From contig MU858117.1 in assembly GCA_033297075.1 (NCBI GenBank), positions 114,404 through 178,403 of the forward strand: a stretch of DNA of 64,000 nt. The letters are read 5' to 3'. This DNA comes from Rhypophila decipiens (Eukaryota > Ascomycota > Sordariomycetes > Sordariales > Naviculisporaceae). This document shows positions 45,167 to 57,274 of this stretch, one piece after another. The notes beneath the pieces were generated by a model. It had not been told where the DNA came from. It did no database searches and was given only the letters and a program-made list of their open reading frames with translations. Each line of letters opens with the position of its first letter. Position 1 is the first letter of the stretch. The translations under genes and the position numbers were made by a program.

Positions 45167-48100
45167 GTGTATACACTATGGTATAATACAACTCCCGGTC
45201 TACCATCTCGTAAAAGTTGTGATGCCGTGTTCATACAACTGAAGTACCCCACCTTGAAGGAGGGATAACTAAAATAAAGCATCTTTCCAGGTTCGAGACT
45301 TTCGTTCGCTGCCGAGCGTGGAGAGAATTTGATAAACCAGGCAGCGATCATTCTGACACGGTCGAGGTGTCAATCAGTGTGTCCGAGATCGCCCTTGCAG
45401 TGATAATCTGGCGGGATATTCCGTGTTAGAAATCAAATACAAGGTGAGCCCAGGAAGGCAGGCACGGCAGCATCACTCAGAGTATGAATGGGGTCATGGA
45501 TCCTACATGTCGTAACACAAACAAACGACTCGGAGCAATGTAGCTTTGGCATGATTGCTCGCCTCTCACAACAGCTCGGGGACGTACGTGGGGTCGGCTA
45601 GGGCTGATACTGTACTATTCCAAAGACTCCTCGATCAAAGTGTCAGTGTAGCTTAGACAACAGCACAAGATGGTTACCTACCTAGGTGTGGGGGAGGAAG
45701 ACGACCGATCACCATCTGCAGAGCATGTCACCCGCAGAAACTTTGATGAACGCCGCCATACGGTATCTTGAGAGCCGGCACAGCGCCCTCGTGGCTCACA
45801 TCCCCACGTTCAACCAAAGCCACCAAATAGCAAAGATCACGACAGCCATCCCACACACCTGCACGAGTGGAAGCTTCCATTTGAAATCCGTGACGGGCCG
45901 GCATCGTGCTAGACCAAGAACGGGAACCCTTGCCCCTATGGCCATCAAACATCTGTCTCCAGCAGACTGGTTCATGGACGACTGCCGTCTGGTTGGTCGG
46001 CGGTTGATGTGAGGATACGGCGTCTAGTGCCCCTTCTCCCGCAGGTGCATGCTCAGGCGCTTAATCGTAAATGAGGTTGGAACTTGCTTTGCGCTAGAGC
46101 GCGGGAGTATCCTAGGCTCATCAAGGGGATCGATATGCTCAACCGCGCTGTCGGGCTGTCCGAGGTTTGACCCTTTTTCTCCCAGCGAGAACCGTATCTG
46201 ATTCAGACTCTGGCAAATTGTGTTGCAACCTGCAAGATCCCAACTCGTTTTGGGATTCCTTCAATCTTCAATGTTGATCTTGATCCGGGATGGCGAGATG
46301 AGGGGCCCCAGAGTGACGTGCCCCGGTGCAATGACCATCGTACAGTGGTACACTCGAATCCTGCACATACCGAAGGACCCGGGGATGAGGAACAAGTCCA
46401 TGCTCCAACGGAGTACGGACGTACAGCCGCCGCGCTTATAATGACATTCTGGCTGGAAATACCGGGAGTCGGTGACACAAACTGGTGTTCCAAAGGAATC
46501 GATGGATCATGCCGCTTGCAATGTCGATAATGGATGATAGGATTCGAGAATGTACAGGGCGGGACAGCGGTACACGTATCTATGTCTGCAGTGTGCACCC
46601 AATCGCATCAATACGTTAAAAAGATGAACTATCCAACTTCATCCATTTTTGGATACGCATTTCATTAAAGGAAGGTTTATTATACAGTTGTGTTGCAATC
46701 AACCTGCGCCATCAATCGCGGTTGCTGGTTCCCTGGAGCCTAATCCAAGCCCGGGGCCCATTGGTGTGCAGCCTGGGTGTGGCGTCATGTATGAGAGATC
46801 CGGCGCGATAGATTAACAACAGAGCTTGCCGCGATTTCCATGGCGAAATGTTAGTTGACTTACACACCCAATCTCGGAAGGGGCCAGTTTATTTCCCATG
46901 ACCCGTCGTATTCCGTGTATGCGCGGTTCTGTATCCTATCTCCGTGCTGGTGTTCTCACAACGGGTCCTGGAGTGAAAATAATTAGCAGCAAAAAACAGC
47001 AACAAGAGAAACTGAAATTCTCGTCTGCTCTTCTTGAAACCACCTACAACATCATTCCATCGCCATTTCCGATATCTGCAATTTGAGTTTGAGATGACGC
47101 AGGTACCGAAAGCTGAGATTCAACGTCGATGCCTTCCCGTTCTTGTAAGAGATTCATCGCTCTTGCCGCCCTGTTTGATGAACATCATGGATACGATGGG
47201 ACCTGGTGGGTTTGCCAGTGCCTACTCCGTAGAAGCCAGCGATCTCGGTCCCGAGTCTCATTCTTGGCAGAGCTAAAAGCTCAGCTCCTGCCAGCTCCAG
47301 GCCGGCCGGCCACGCCTACGGAAGGCCCTGAAATATGAAACGCGGGGGCCGCTTACACCTGTGGGTTGTGGGCCCCAACAACGGTCGACCCGCTGTCGGT
47401 CTGTCCTGGAGTTTTCGATCTTTCCAAATTCGATTCTCGCTTGGCAGGTCAAGTGATGAATTTGGGTTGTCGTCGACGGCCGTTCCTGCATCTCTCTTCA
47501 AGTTCACGTGGTTTGACCTCGAGAACAAGACTCCTCCCTTCTTTTCTCGTCGGTCTTGAGAAAGCACCCCTACTTTTTGGCATCATGCTACTACTCTCAG
47601 GTAGTAGTTCTAGCTGGGCACGGTCATCCATCAGTGAACCGCTATGTGTGGATTTCCGATCTGGACGAGGGCATGATTCAGATTCGATCGGACGTCTGCA
47701 TAGTCTCTCCCTTTAGTCCGCTCTCTTGTAACATCTTTCCATTCTGATTTTCACTCTCTTCTCACGACCGGGAAGTCCGTGATTTTTCACTTTTTATCCT
47801 ACCAGACTGACCCTTTTTGGTAACCCCCCTTTCCGGGACCACCACCCGTTGTCAGAGCCTTCCACCTTCCTTGTGCCGCCCGGGAGTCCGCCCGAGTGTG
47901 TCGCTCCCGAAAGCCACTGCCAGTTCCGTTTCCGGTACCCTTGAGGGGAACGGTTCTTACTTTTTTTTTTTCCTTACCTGGTACCTTTGTTGGTCTGCTT
48001 ACATCTCTGCTCACCACATCTTATTTTTACGACGACACCGCTGCTACAGACCCGCAAAAGAAAGTCGCTACCGCATGGTACAATTTTTACGCCGTACTGT

Positions 48101-48173
48101 TGCACCAGCCCCTTACACTGAACAGTAAACAATTAAACCACCCAAAGTCGCTGTCATACCAACGGGGTTCGCG

Positions 48174-49337
48174 ATGGCCGACCCTCCGCGTCGGACGGTG
48201 TCGGAGCTCATCAGACATCTCCGGGGTCTCGGCCTGCTCGCACCTTGGCTGGCCTGGTTGCTGGCAGCAGATATCCTACTCTCTTTGATGCTCCCCCTCA
48301 AATTCTTGAAGCCTGATTTGGCCTACAATCTGTCGTCCCGGATCGCATACTCAGTGTGGCGCTGGATCCAGTACACGTTTGAGAAGCAGAATGGCGCCGT
48401 GATCACTTCATCTGGGGACAAACTACCAACCGGGGAGAGTGCCATTGTGGTGTCGAACCATGTGAGCTGGAGCGACTTCTACATGATCCAGGCTCTGGCT
48501 ATCCGAGCCGGCATGCTCGGCCGGTGCCGTTGGTTCGCCAAAGTCCAACTGCGAATGGTTCCTTTCCTTGGATGGGGGCTGTGGGTCATGGGGATGCCTC
48601 TGGTTAGCAGGAACTGGCTCAAGGACAAAGCTGAGCTTGACAGGGTGTTCAATGGAATTACCAAGAGGAGATGGCCTACATGTCAGTGCAAATCAGTTCC
48701 TCTTCTGTGGCCCCATTTTCTACTCTCACGCCGCCGCCTCCTTCTCAAATACCCAACTCTCGTTTACGTGCCCCATCTTGCCATCAAATCAACTGCCATT
48801 TACCGGGTTGTGATCTCGGTAGCCAGATCAGCACCCACACTCGGGCAGCACACCCCAAACTTGGTGCCAACTTGAAGGGAAGCCATGCTAACAAGAAATA
48901 CAGGGTTAATATCATTCTCAGAAGCAACACGCTTCACGCAAAAGAAATACCTCGAGTCCACAGAATGGTGCTCGGCAAATAACAAGCCCCAGCCGCGCCA
49001 CCTGCTCTACCCCAGAGTAAAAGGGTTCGTGTCCACTGTGCAACACCTTCGCAAGAGCCCTCACGTAAAGGCAGTCTACGACTTGACCATTGCCTACCAA
49101 CGGGGCAAACAATGGCACGTTGGACCGTCTATGTGGGAGACTTTGTCTTGTCCACGGCTGAGCGAGCCTTTGAGTCTAGGCGGAAAGGGTTACAAGTTCC
49201 ATGTTCACACGAGACGGTTTGAGTTGGGAGACTTGCCCGAGGATGATGAAGGTCTGGCCAAGTGGTTGGAGCAGAGATGGGTCGAGAAGGGGGAGTGGTT
49301 AGAGGAGAAGAGGAAAGAGTGGGCTGCGTCTAGGTAG
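48174..49337 (+). CDS. PlsC-family membrane acyltransferase (lysophospholipid/glycerol-phosphate type)
   Basis: Transfers an acyl chain from acyl-CoA to a lyso(phospho)lipid, probably in the ER membrane; exact substrate not predictable. Exons 48174-48681 and 48904-49337, total 942 nt for 313 residues; the 222-bp intron has donor gtcagt, branch gctaac and acceptor tacag, and joins KRRWPT to WLISFSEATRF. Near the N-terminus is a hydrophobic segment, LGLLAPWLAWLLAADILLSL, a likely membrane anchor. Motif I is NHVSWSD (NHxxxxD complete). Motif II is CRWFAKVQLRMVPFLGWGL. Motif III reads FSEATR where bacterial and animal relatives usually have PEGTR; I recall this variant from fungal and Lclat/AGPAT5-like members. 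Motif IV region is YPRVKGFVSTVQHLRKSPHV, then KAVYDLTIAYQ. The C-terminus is charged and basic. It stands alone with no linked lipid genes. Confidence 0.92.
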
Positions 49338-50748
49338 CGCTGGCATTCTCTCTCTGGCGGCGGCGCGGATAGGTAGTGGTGCGAATGGCGGTCGATAGAC
49401 AAGGGCAAGGTCATTCAAGAGTGAAGCATGATTGGTTACAGCGTATTGTTGGATGGCATTGTTCTATACATATCTATCGCTACGAGGGTGTGGTTCCTGG
49501 TTTCGATGCAGTGCCGATATGGGCGGGTCACGATAGGTGGTTGCGTGGGTTCGTTCAATCACGAGTTCCTGGGGAGTTTGTTCTCTCACCTGCAGATGGA
49601 AGACGAAGGATGAACAAGGAGCAGGTTCTGGCGGGTTGGATGTTCACGAGCGATGCTTTCCGTGTATAACATCTTTATGCAAGCATTGTGTTATCGCCAC
49701 TACAATGGGGCGGGCCAGTTCAAGTCATTCAGTTGGTTACGATGATACCCAGTTAGATCGCAGCAGCGGTCGAGAAGAAGCTAGCGTTTGGCGAGTCAGT
49801 TTAGTTATGTCAAATATGTCATGATCATGGTGATTTTCCCCTGTGAATCTCAACAATAAGGTCAAAGGTAAACGACAATCTTCCCTTGGCCCCAGGCTGA
49901 TATAAGTAGATACCCTTGGGCTGTATTTGTCAGGCAGGCCCAGCACCGGCATAGCTACAATCTGCCTGGCGGTGCTATCCGCAGCACGGACCGGATCTGT
50001 TTGTTCAAGATTTAGATATGTAAGTAGCTCCTAGGCATCCAAGATAAGTCCTCCCCCCGTCCATGTTTGCTTCAGATCTCTCTCTCTTGAGCAACGGGGT
50101 GAAGATCTACCATCTTCTTCAACGACACCACGCCAGGCAGATGAATACAAATACACACATTCAAGCTTCAATGCAAAGAAAGGGCAAAACAAAACAATAC
50201 CTATCTGCCTGTGTGCCTACATGTACTAAAAGATTCAAGACTGTCGATCAGGGGGTCCAGCCGTGCATGGTGAAATAGCTATGTCTTTGGCAAACATGGG
50301 CCAGCTCATTGTTCTCTGCACGTTCTAACCACATGGCCTTCATCATCTCGAAACAAATTTGAAGATCCTTGGTTTCTTTTCCTTTGATGCAGAACGTATT
50401 TCCGCTTCAAACTGTCGTTCCCGAAGGCCATTGATGATGATCTATCTTGCCTCGATGCAACTCAAATCGTCTTCCCCAAGGTTGTCCTGCCGGAAATTTC
50501 CACCAGATACCTACCTTCGAATACCCTTCTAACGAAAGAAAAGAAAAGAAAAGAAAAATAAATGAACTTGTCGAGACAAACACAATATTCAACATGAACC
50601 TCGTAACCTTCCAGTCAGGTTCCGAGACACAAACAAGCGTCCTCCTCCCCACTATCACCAAACCTTCTTCTCTCTCTAAAGAGGTCTCCAAAGAGGGTGT
50701 ATCTGTGACTTCCAACGTAGAACTAGGTATTACCAGAAAAGCCACAAA
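49338..50748. other. Intergenic spacer, 1.4 kb
   Basis: Acyltransferase 3' UTR and unassigned DNA. A GAAAA-type repeat lies at about 50535-50557. No gene recognised. Confidence 0.5.
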
Positions 50749-50893
50749 GCCCCCGTAGCTCAGTGGTCAGAGCGCGGGCCAGCGTTGATATTTCACACAC
50801 AGCGTTTGAGATGAGTGAGTTTTCTAGCTTAGTCTATTTAGCGAAATATCAGCGTGCCCGAGGTCATCGGCGGTTCGAATCCGCTCAGGGGCA
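50749..50893 (+). tRNA. tRNA-like Pol III gene with a split anticodon loop (isotype not assignable)
   Basis: Tripartite pattern of a tRNA gene: acceptor strand GCCCCCG, then TA, D arm GCTC-AGTGGTCA-GAGC (A box), anticodon stem CGGGC (50775-50779) with GCCCG (50856-50860), T arm GGCGG-TTCGAAT-CCGCT (B box), 3' strand CAGGGGC and discriminator A. The acceptor stem has one C-A mismatch. The anticodon loop is interrupted by 66 bp (50786-50851) with perfect 9-bp inverted ends TGATATTTC/GAAATATCA, flanked by GCGT on both sides. If this is an ordinary intron after position 37, position 33 would be A rather than the required U and the anticodon would read GCG, which is not a normal eukaryotic one. 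So it is either a tRNA pseudogene disrupted by a tiny insertion or a Pol III noncoding RNA using tRNA promoter boxes. Confidence 0.65.
50786..50851. mobile_element. 66-bp segment with 9-bp terminal inverted repeats inside the tRNA-like gene
   Basis: TGATATTTC at 50786-50794 and its exact complement GAAATATCA at 50843-50851; GCGT directly outside on both sides (50782-50785, 50852-50855) resembles a 4-bp target duplication. An internal CAGCGTTTGA echoes the left junction CAGCGTTGA. It could equally be a large hairpin intron; the mobile-element reading is inference. Confidence 0.4.
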
Positions 50894-50898
50894 ATTCC

Positions 50899-50903
50899 TT
50901 TTT
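50899..50903 (+). terminator. Pol III terminator of the tRNA-like gene
   Basis: T5 run five nucleotides after the discriminator base, with another T5 run about six bases later. Normal spacing for an active tRNA gene. Confidence 0.75.
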
Positions 50904-53900
50904 GCTAGATTTTTCCTCTATTCTTTTTCTTTCTTTTTTGCGATTTTTATTCTAACTGGGCCATAGGAGTACAAGACAACTTCGGTATAGCCGTCGATGA
51001 GTGTTTCTCATTATTTCCTCAGCTTATGCTTATGTTCAAATGCGGTAGGAGTGTATTTGTCACCCTGCAACCTGGAAACCGAGAAGCAGACAGAGCAAGC
51101 TCCAAATGGCACATGGATGAAAATGGACACCTATCCTTTTTAACGTAGATCAATCTTTTTTATTATTATTATCTGGGTTTAGATTCGTTTACCTCGCCGT
51201 TAAGTCGTGATCTCCATGCAGTCGCTGTTAAAGAAATAAACCAAGTGCAAATGACCCATAAAAGGGGTTTCATACAAAGATTTGCCGAGCCACATACATA
51301 AACATAGCCAGAGAGCGTGCTTGATTGTGCATGCATATGAGTTTCTCAAATCTTTCTAAAACGTGCCGCAATAGGCGCAGCGGTTGGAAAATGGATAAAA
51401 AGAGCAGTATAAATGCAACTGCTGCTGCTGCTGCTGCGGTTATGCATGCAGCAGTCAAGCAAGTCCCTTCCTTCTCTGTTTAATAAATGAACATGAATGC
51501 AAGAGACTGAAATGAACGGTTTGAACGACATTAAAGACGGGATATACAGAGAGAGAGACGTCAATTTATCATGGATAGATCTAGAACGCGGCCATGACTT
51601 CATTTGGAGACAGTCAAGGTTCATGTAGCGCGGTAAAATACTATATCTTTGTGAGACCCCCTTTTCATGTTTTGTTCCCTTTGGCGATCCTTCTTTTCAG
51701 GAGCGGCATCAACTTTACCAAGAACGGGTTATTTAGTTGGCCCTCTGGCCGGGGTGACACAGCAGACAGAAGGATCGAGTTTATGCCCTCTTTCTTTCTC
51801 ACTTTTTATATCAGTTGACAGTTTGATGCCCCCCGGTGTGCAAAGTCGGCGGATACGGCATGGGAGGAGAGTTGAAGGAGGGAGGACTTGAAGGGAAAAG
51901 ACTGAGCATGTCAGCTCGGGATGCAACACTTTGTCCGATGATGGCTGCCAATTCAGACCGACAGAAGAGCGAATTGGACCGGCGGAGGAGAAAGAAAAAA
52001 TGTCACGGGGCGGATATGTATGTAGGTTAGCTGTGGGAAGCAGCATCGTGATGAGGGGCTCATCCAATTCTTTTCCGTACTCGGTATGATCTTTGCTTCT
52101 ATTGGGGGCGGGGTTGAACTTTGTGCATTTGACTTGATCGTCAAAGACCAACAACAAGTGAAAGTATTAAAAAAAAGGGTATTGGAAAGGAGAGAAAGTG
52201 AATCGAGATGGGCGATCCCTCGAAAAGGAGATCGCGGGGTTTGAGAAAGGACCATGACGATGGTGTTGTTGTTGATCATCTTTTTTACGTGCCTCATGAC
52301 ATCCACAAGACAGCTGTTTCCCCTCGTTTATTGCCGTTGATGGAATGGGTATATTAATATCGACAGATGGTGAAACAAACGAGCACTAAAATAGGAAACC
52401 CATCTGGGCTGTTGGTCAAACCGTTGGAGACGGACCCGAATGCAGTTGAGGGTGTGACATATATCCCTCTGATACGTACTCGATGTGCGGTGTGTGAGCC
52501 GGGACGAGTCGTCTTCTTTTTCCTGTGGGACGCTCGAAGCGAAGAGGTGTGGGTAAGAAGATCCGAAGAATATGCGGACCAAACAATGGGTTCCATTGGA
52601 TGGCAACACAGACATCTCGCCCAAGTCCTGACTATGAATGGAACCGGTAGGGCGTCTGGTGTTAACTGCCCAGAATACCCATCTTGATCAAGAAGCTCGA
52701 GAGATATCGAACTCGATATTTGCCCGTTCAGTCTGAAAATGCTAAGGTCACTAGAATCCGGGCGAGCAATTGATCACATTGTGGAATCTAGCCACGTACC
52801 GTCGAACTATGTTGTACGTAGTTCCAGAAAAATATGCCTAGAGAACCGCCAAAGCCAGATGCTGTTGTGGAAGCTCCATATCCACGATTTCCGCGATCCT
52901 ATTACATATTGGCAACTTTCGTCATGCAGGCTTGTGGATATTGCGTGAAAGATGCCCAAAGGGACAACATCATAAGGTCAGACAATTGTAGTCAAGACTC
53001 GCCGGTCTGGCCATGGCAGGTCGACAATGTTGACTCGGGCGAGGAGCAGAGATTCAATGTCAGCCCTCACGGGACAAGCGGATCCACAAAGGCGATTGAA
53101 CATCTGCCTCTGCCGTGGTATGTTGTTGCATCTAGATGCAACGTCTGTGTGATGGTGGTTGCGTTCCTATGGGAGAAGTCCATGTCGATGATTCGTAGAC
53201 GGCTAGCCGTTGCGAAAGAGAGCGATGCACAGTAATACCTTGGTGCATGAGCTTCGTCCCACCGAGAGCACCATAACAAGGTGTTTAATCTGTCTCAAGG
53301 TAAGGGCACTATGAGCCGGATAGCCTCAACTCCTAAGCGACCGCGGCGGCCACAGGAATTGCTGGGTCGGTGAGCTGCTCGCCCAACAGTACAAGAACTC
53401 TTTCCACGAGTTCGCGGATGACGAAGGAGCTTTATCCGACATCTCTAATCGATCCCTTATACCACTTGGCAGAACACCAAGATGGTTTGAGCCATGTGCA
53501 GCATGCACTATTATAGTCCCTTATGAGCGGCTTCTGCGCACGATCCTGGGAGCCATGCAACCTCCTGAGCCCGGGAATGAAGCGGTGACGGTTGTTGTCC
53601 GATACCCCTACCCCTCTGGTCTGTTGTTCTCAAGTGTCAGTGTACGGTTCAGAGGTATCACAGATGGTGTTGGTACCAACCCAAGCCATCCGGGACACCA
53701 TCCCCAGATTGTCTGTACATCATAGTCCAGTCCCCTGACCAATCTCGTCCTCTGGTCTAGGAAGGTGGCTTCTGGCCATTACTTCTTAGCCCAGAGCCCG
53801 CCGTCTGTTGCACATGTGTTGTCTGACTTGTCACTGCTGGATGCAAGCAACTAACCCTAACATCCCTTCCACACTTTGTCCGATGGAGCGAGAACCCGCA

Positions 53901-56900
53901 TTCATGATGAAATAGGGACAGGACAACGGTACGGCGAAGGGACCTGGGACGTGAATCTGGGCCGTCAATCTCGGCGGGCTGCAGAATTCCATGCGGAGAA
54001 AAATGAGGGGTTTTAAGCACTAGCAACGATGGGCTGGCATGATGCAGGTCTAACTGCTGGATTCGACCTTGTGCTGACGGAGACACTTTATTCTGCATTT
54101 ATATGCCATGTTGGCGAAGGGAGGTAGTGTTGTGTCGAGATTGCCGGAGGGCCGCACCAAGACCGAACTACCGCTGTGAGGAAAAACGATTAATCAGCAT
54201 CCACGGCCCGAGGACTGTAACTGAGTGCTGTGAGAGCTTCGACGGATACCTTTGCCGAGTCCCTTCAGCTCCAGCTCCAGTGACGGTAGAGTAACATGAG
54301 GAACCCCTTTACCGAATGTATAGATTGTGTGCCGTGTTTTTAAGAATATCAGAATGACGAACGCGAGCAATGGCGAGAACAAGGAGAGACCGATAGAAGG
54401 GGCGGCGATAAGGAACAACAGACAATAGGAATGAGAGGAGGATTTGTCTCGACGAGTCTTCGTCGTCGATGTTTGTCGTCCCCATTAGCGGCATATACCC
54501 GCAAGGGTCATAGCAAATTGGTCAATTGCAATAGGGAGTCCTCAGACCCCAATAGAAGAATGAGAAAGCAAACAAAGGGACTGATAATGATATCCAAACA
54601 ATCGGAAGTATCCGATTCGTGTGATGCTCGTGCCCAGCTTTACAAAGGCAAAAGCACGCAAGCTTGGCATCTCGTGCCACAGTGTCATGCAGGAAGTGAA
54701 GGGATCGGCTAACAAAAGTGGCTTGATCACTCCTGAAGCCAGGGAGGGGGTACCGCCGGAGGGAAGGTTCGGTGAGCCGTGGCTTTCATCGGGTCATTAT
54801 CAAAAGAAAACCGACAGTTGATCAAGAATCATCCGATTGGAGCTGTCTCCCCAAGCTCTTTGACCTATGATAGTGAGAAGACGCCAATCTAGGGAGAGAT
54901 ATACGTACGAATCTTTGAGATTTGTTCTGGAGTGATGAAAATCAGGGGAATAGATGGTCAATGGACCGAGAGTGCCGAGAAAAAGCAGCCACAAAAGCGA
55001 GAAAGTGCTCAGGAAAGATCACGAACACCTTTTCGAGTTCCAGAAGCAGGAGCGGGAAGGAAGCTCCCAGTGGGGCTGTTGGCCGTTCAGGAGCTCGCTG
55101 CGCCAATGGCCTTGAACCGGCAAAGGAGGGAGAGAGACGCGCCAGGAATCGACAAGCGATGATGACAGCACCGGACTGGCACTGGGACTGGAACCATTTT
55201 CCGTCCCTTTTTTCTCTTTTCACGTTTTTAACATGTCACCTGCCACCGCCCGATTCACTTCACGCCCAAGCGCTGTGGTCTGTACTTGGCACCATATTAC
55301 CGAAACATCGACCCGGATTCTCTCGCTTCCAGGTTGTCCGTTTACACGTACTCATACGCTGCCTCCTCTTCGCTGGTTCTGACGACTTCTTTATCGTTTT
55401 TTTGGGCGCATTGAGAACGTGACTGTTTGCTGTAACCGTGACAGTAGCCAAGCGTTAGAGTTACGCTAAGAGATTCTGGGTGCACAATTTCTGGGAAGGA
55501 TCCCCGAAATTGCAGCTGACCAGCTTGTGATTGGCTGCTTCTCAGTTGTCCCCCCCGCCTTTAAAGGCACCCCTCCAAGAAGGCAGAAAACAGACAGGAA
55601 GAGAGCAATCAACATCAAATGCCAACCATGCCCACCTCAGGTGCTTCATCTCTCTGTTTATTGCGTAGGGACGAGTGGGGAGATTTCGAGTTGAGCCAAC
55701 CGTGCAGCACAGCCAGAGCCAGAGTGCAGGGTTATGCTACCCAGCGTGCGTTCAACTTGCAGTGATGTGTGGGCAGAAGGAGACTCTACGCTCATCGCCC
55801 ACTGGTTTCTCCCTCTCCCCCTTTTTCTGACTGTGTCTACGAGGTTGCTCAGTGTTGGGCGAGGGCCACAAGTATACAGTACGGTTCATTACTGTATACT
55901 GAGTTGCCAGCTATCCCATATGGGGAACTCCGTGCTCTTCTGGTATCTGTGAATGGCGTACAGTGTGCTGTTTTTGTCTTGGCGGGGTACCTTTGCCCAC
56001 GGTGTTTGTTCCTACGTGGCTGCACAATTCGCCCGGCAAAGTTTATCAATTGTATGTACAGAGACCCGTAGTCCTCCTGCAGAGCAAAAGGCCGGGCTGA
56101 AGCTAAGACTTGCCCCGGAAAGTCAGCAGAGTGCACGGAGCGGCAGAAGTCAGAAGAGTTGAGCCGGCTTGGACCCTTTCTCTGGTGACTGGTGGGCATC
56201 TCACGAGAGCGACCAGTGACTTACAGCGGTTGGCACTGACTGCATCAGTGCGCCAGTTGAGTGACCCGGGACCTCACCCCAGAGACCCCAGACCCACGGC
56301 CAAACCGGCCAAACCAAAACTCAAAGCGAACAAAGGTAGCGGCCAGAAGGCCCACTTTAACTTTTCCCCTTCTGGAACAACAAAACCCACCCCGATTCGA
56401 GTCACGACGACAACACTGGCAACACCGCCGCCAGGCACATCCTTGCCTTCTTGACGACGGCGCTGTCTCGCGTCTCCTGCCTCGTCCACCTTGTCTTGGG
56501 ATTGCCGTCTCCAAAGCGAGCCGCAGCCGCGCGTTCGAATTCGCTCCTTGTCTCCGCCGGTCCAGTCCAGGTCGCTATCGATAACCAGCCGGAACCTACA
56601 ACTCCACGTCCGAACGCCTCTCCCCGACTCCCGCAGTGCCGCTGCTCTCTTGAGACTTTCGTCCCTCCACTGATCCGACCTTTACGCGCGAGAACTACGC
56701 TCTCCGGTGGAGGCTTCTTTGCCTTGCGGCCCTTGCTGCCTTGCCTCCACTCCATTGATTGACAGGCTACTCCAACCTGACCTTATTTGCACGCGGAAGC
56801 ACAGGTTACTCTGTCTCGGGCAACTAGTGACTTCTTGTTACCCCCAAACTCACACTTGACGTCTCAAACCAAATAAAGGACACCGGAGGCAGAATTGCCA

Positions 56901-57274
56901 ACAGCAAGCAACCGACGACGAGACACCCATACTCGACAATCGTCACGAACCCAACCCATCATGTCTCAGGCCCGCGCAGCCTTTTAGCTTGGCAGTTTCT
57001 GCTTTGCCAGACGAGCCTTGTGCTCCACAGCATTGTACTCTGAATAACGACGACCTCCTTGATGCTATTTCGTCCGAATTGACAAGTCAACAAACCTTCC
57101 TTCCGTTGCCAATTCGCAATTCCTGATTGTGCCAGTAATCGCGCTGCATGCCCCGCTTGGTCCGCTCGCCCAGAAGCTTCACTCAAAGACGCGACGAAAG
57201 GCATCCATTGCCCTCCCACGACAGCAAATGATATCAGATCAATTGGCGTCAACCTCGCTAGGTTTTCTGTCAAA
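50904..57274. other. Gene-poor region, 6.4 kb, ending in the Rim15 promoter and leader
   Basis: No protein domains recognised in frames such as 52834-53235 (plus) or 54922-55422 (plus). CTG trinucleotide run at about 51419-51437. Inverted repeat AGTATACAGTA/TACTGTATACT at 55871-55900. From about 56.2 kb on the sequence is C-rich and CA/CG-rich, as in a long 5' leader of the kinase gene; several short upstream open frames occur there. Confidence 0.5.
55871..55900. repeat. Inverted repeat AGTATACAGTA / TACTGTATACT
   Basis: Perfect 11-bp arms (55871-55881, 55890-55900) around an 8-bp loop. Shares the TACAGTA/TACTGTA core with the palindromes at 31655 and 45153. Confidence 0.9.

Larger units (their letters stand above)
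42338..48173. other. Gene-poor region, 5.8 kb, between bZIP and acyltransferase promoters
   Basis: The two flanking genes diverge, so both promoters lie here. The stretch 42451-42338 (minus) reads in frame with the bZIP gene and looks coding (YPSPPYNHSSPPDN, ILSPYERAAM), so the true first exon(s) of that gene are probably here. Simple repeats: A18 at 42664-42681 followed by GA repeats; TGG repeat at 44868-44890. Palindrome GTACTGTACAGTAC at 45153-45166. No other gene recognised. Confidence 0.5.

Noticed and set aside
52834..53235. 133-residue frame on the plus strand
   Set aside because: No recognisable domain, no splice or homology support, lies in gene-poor DNA.
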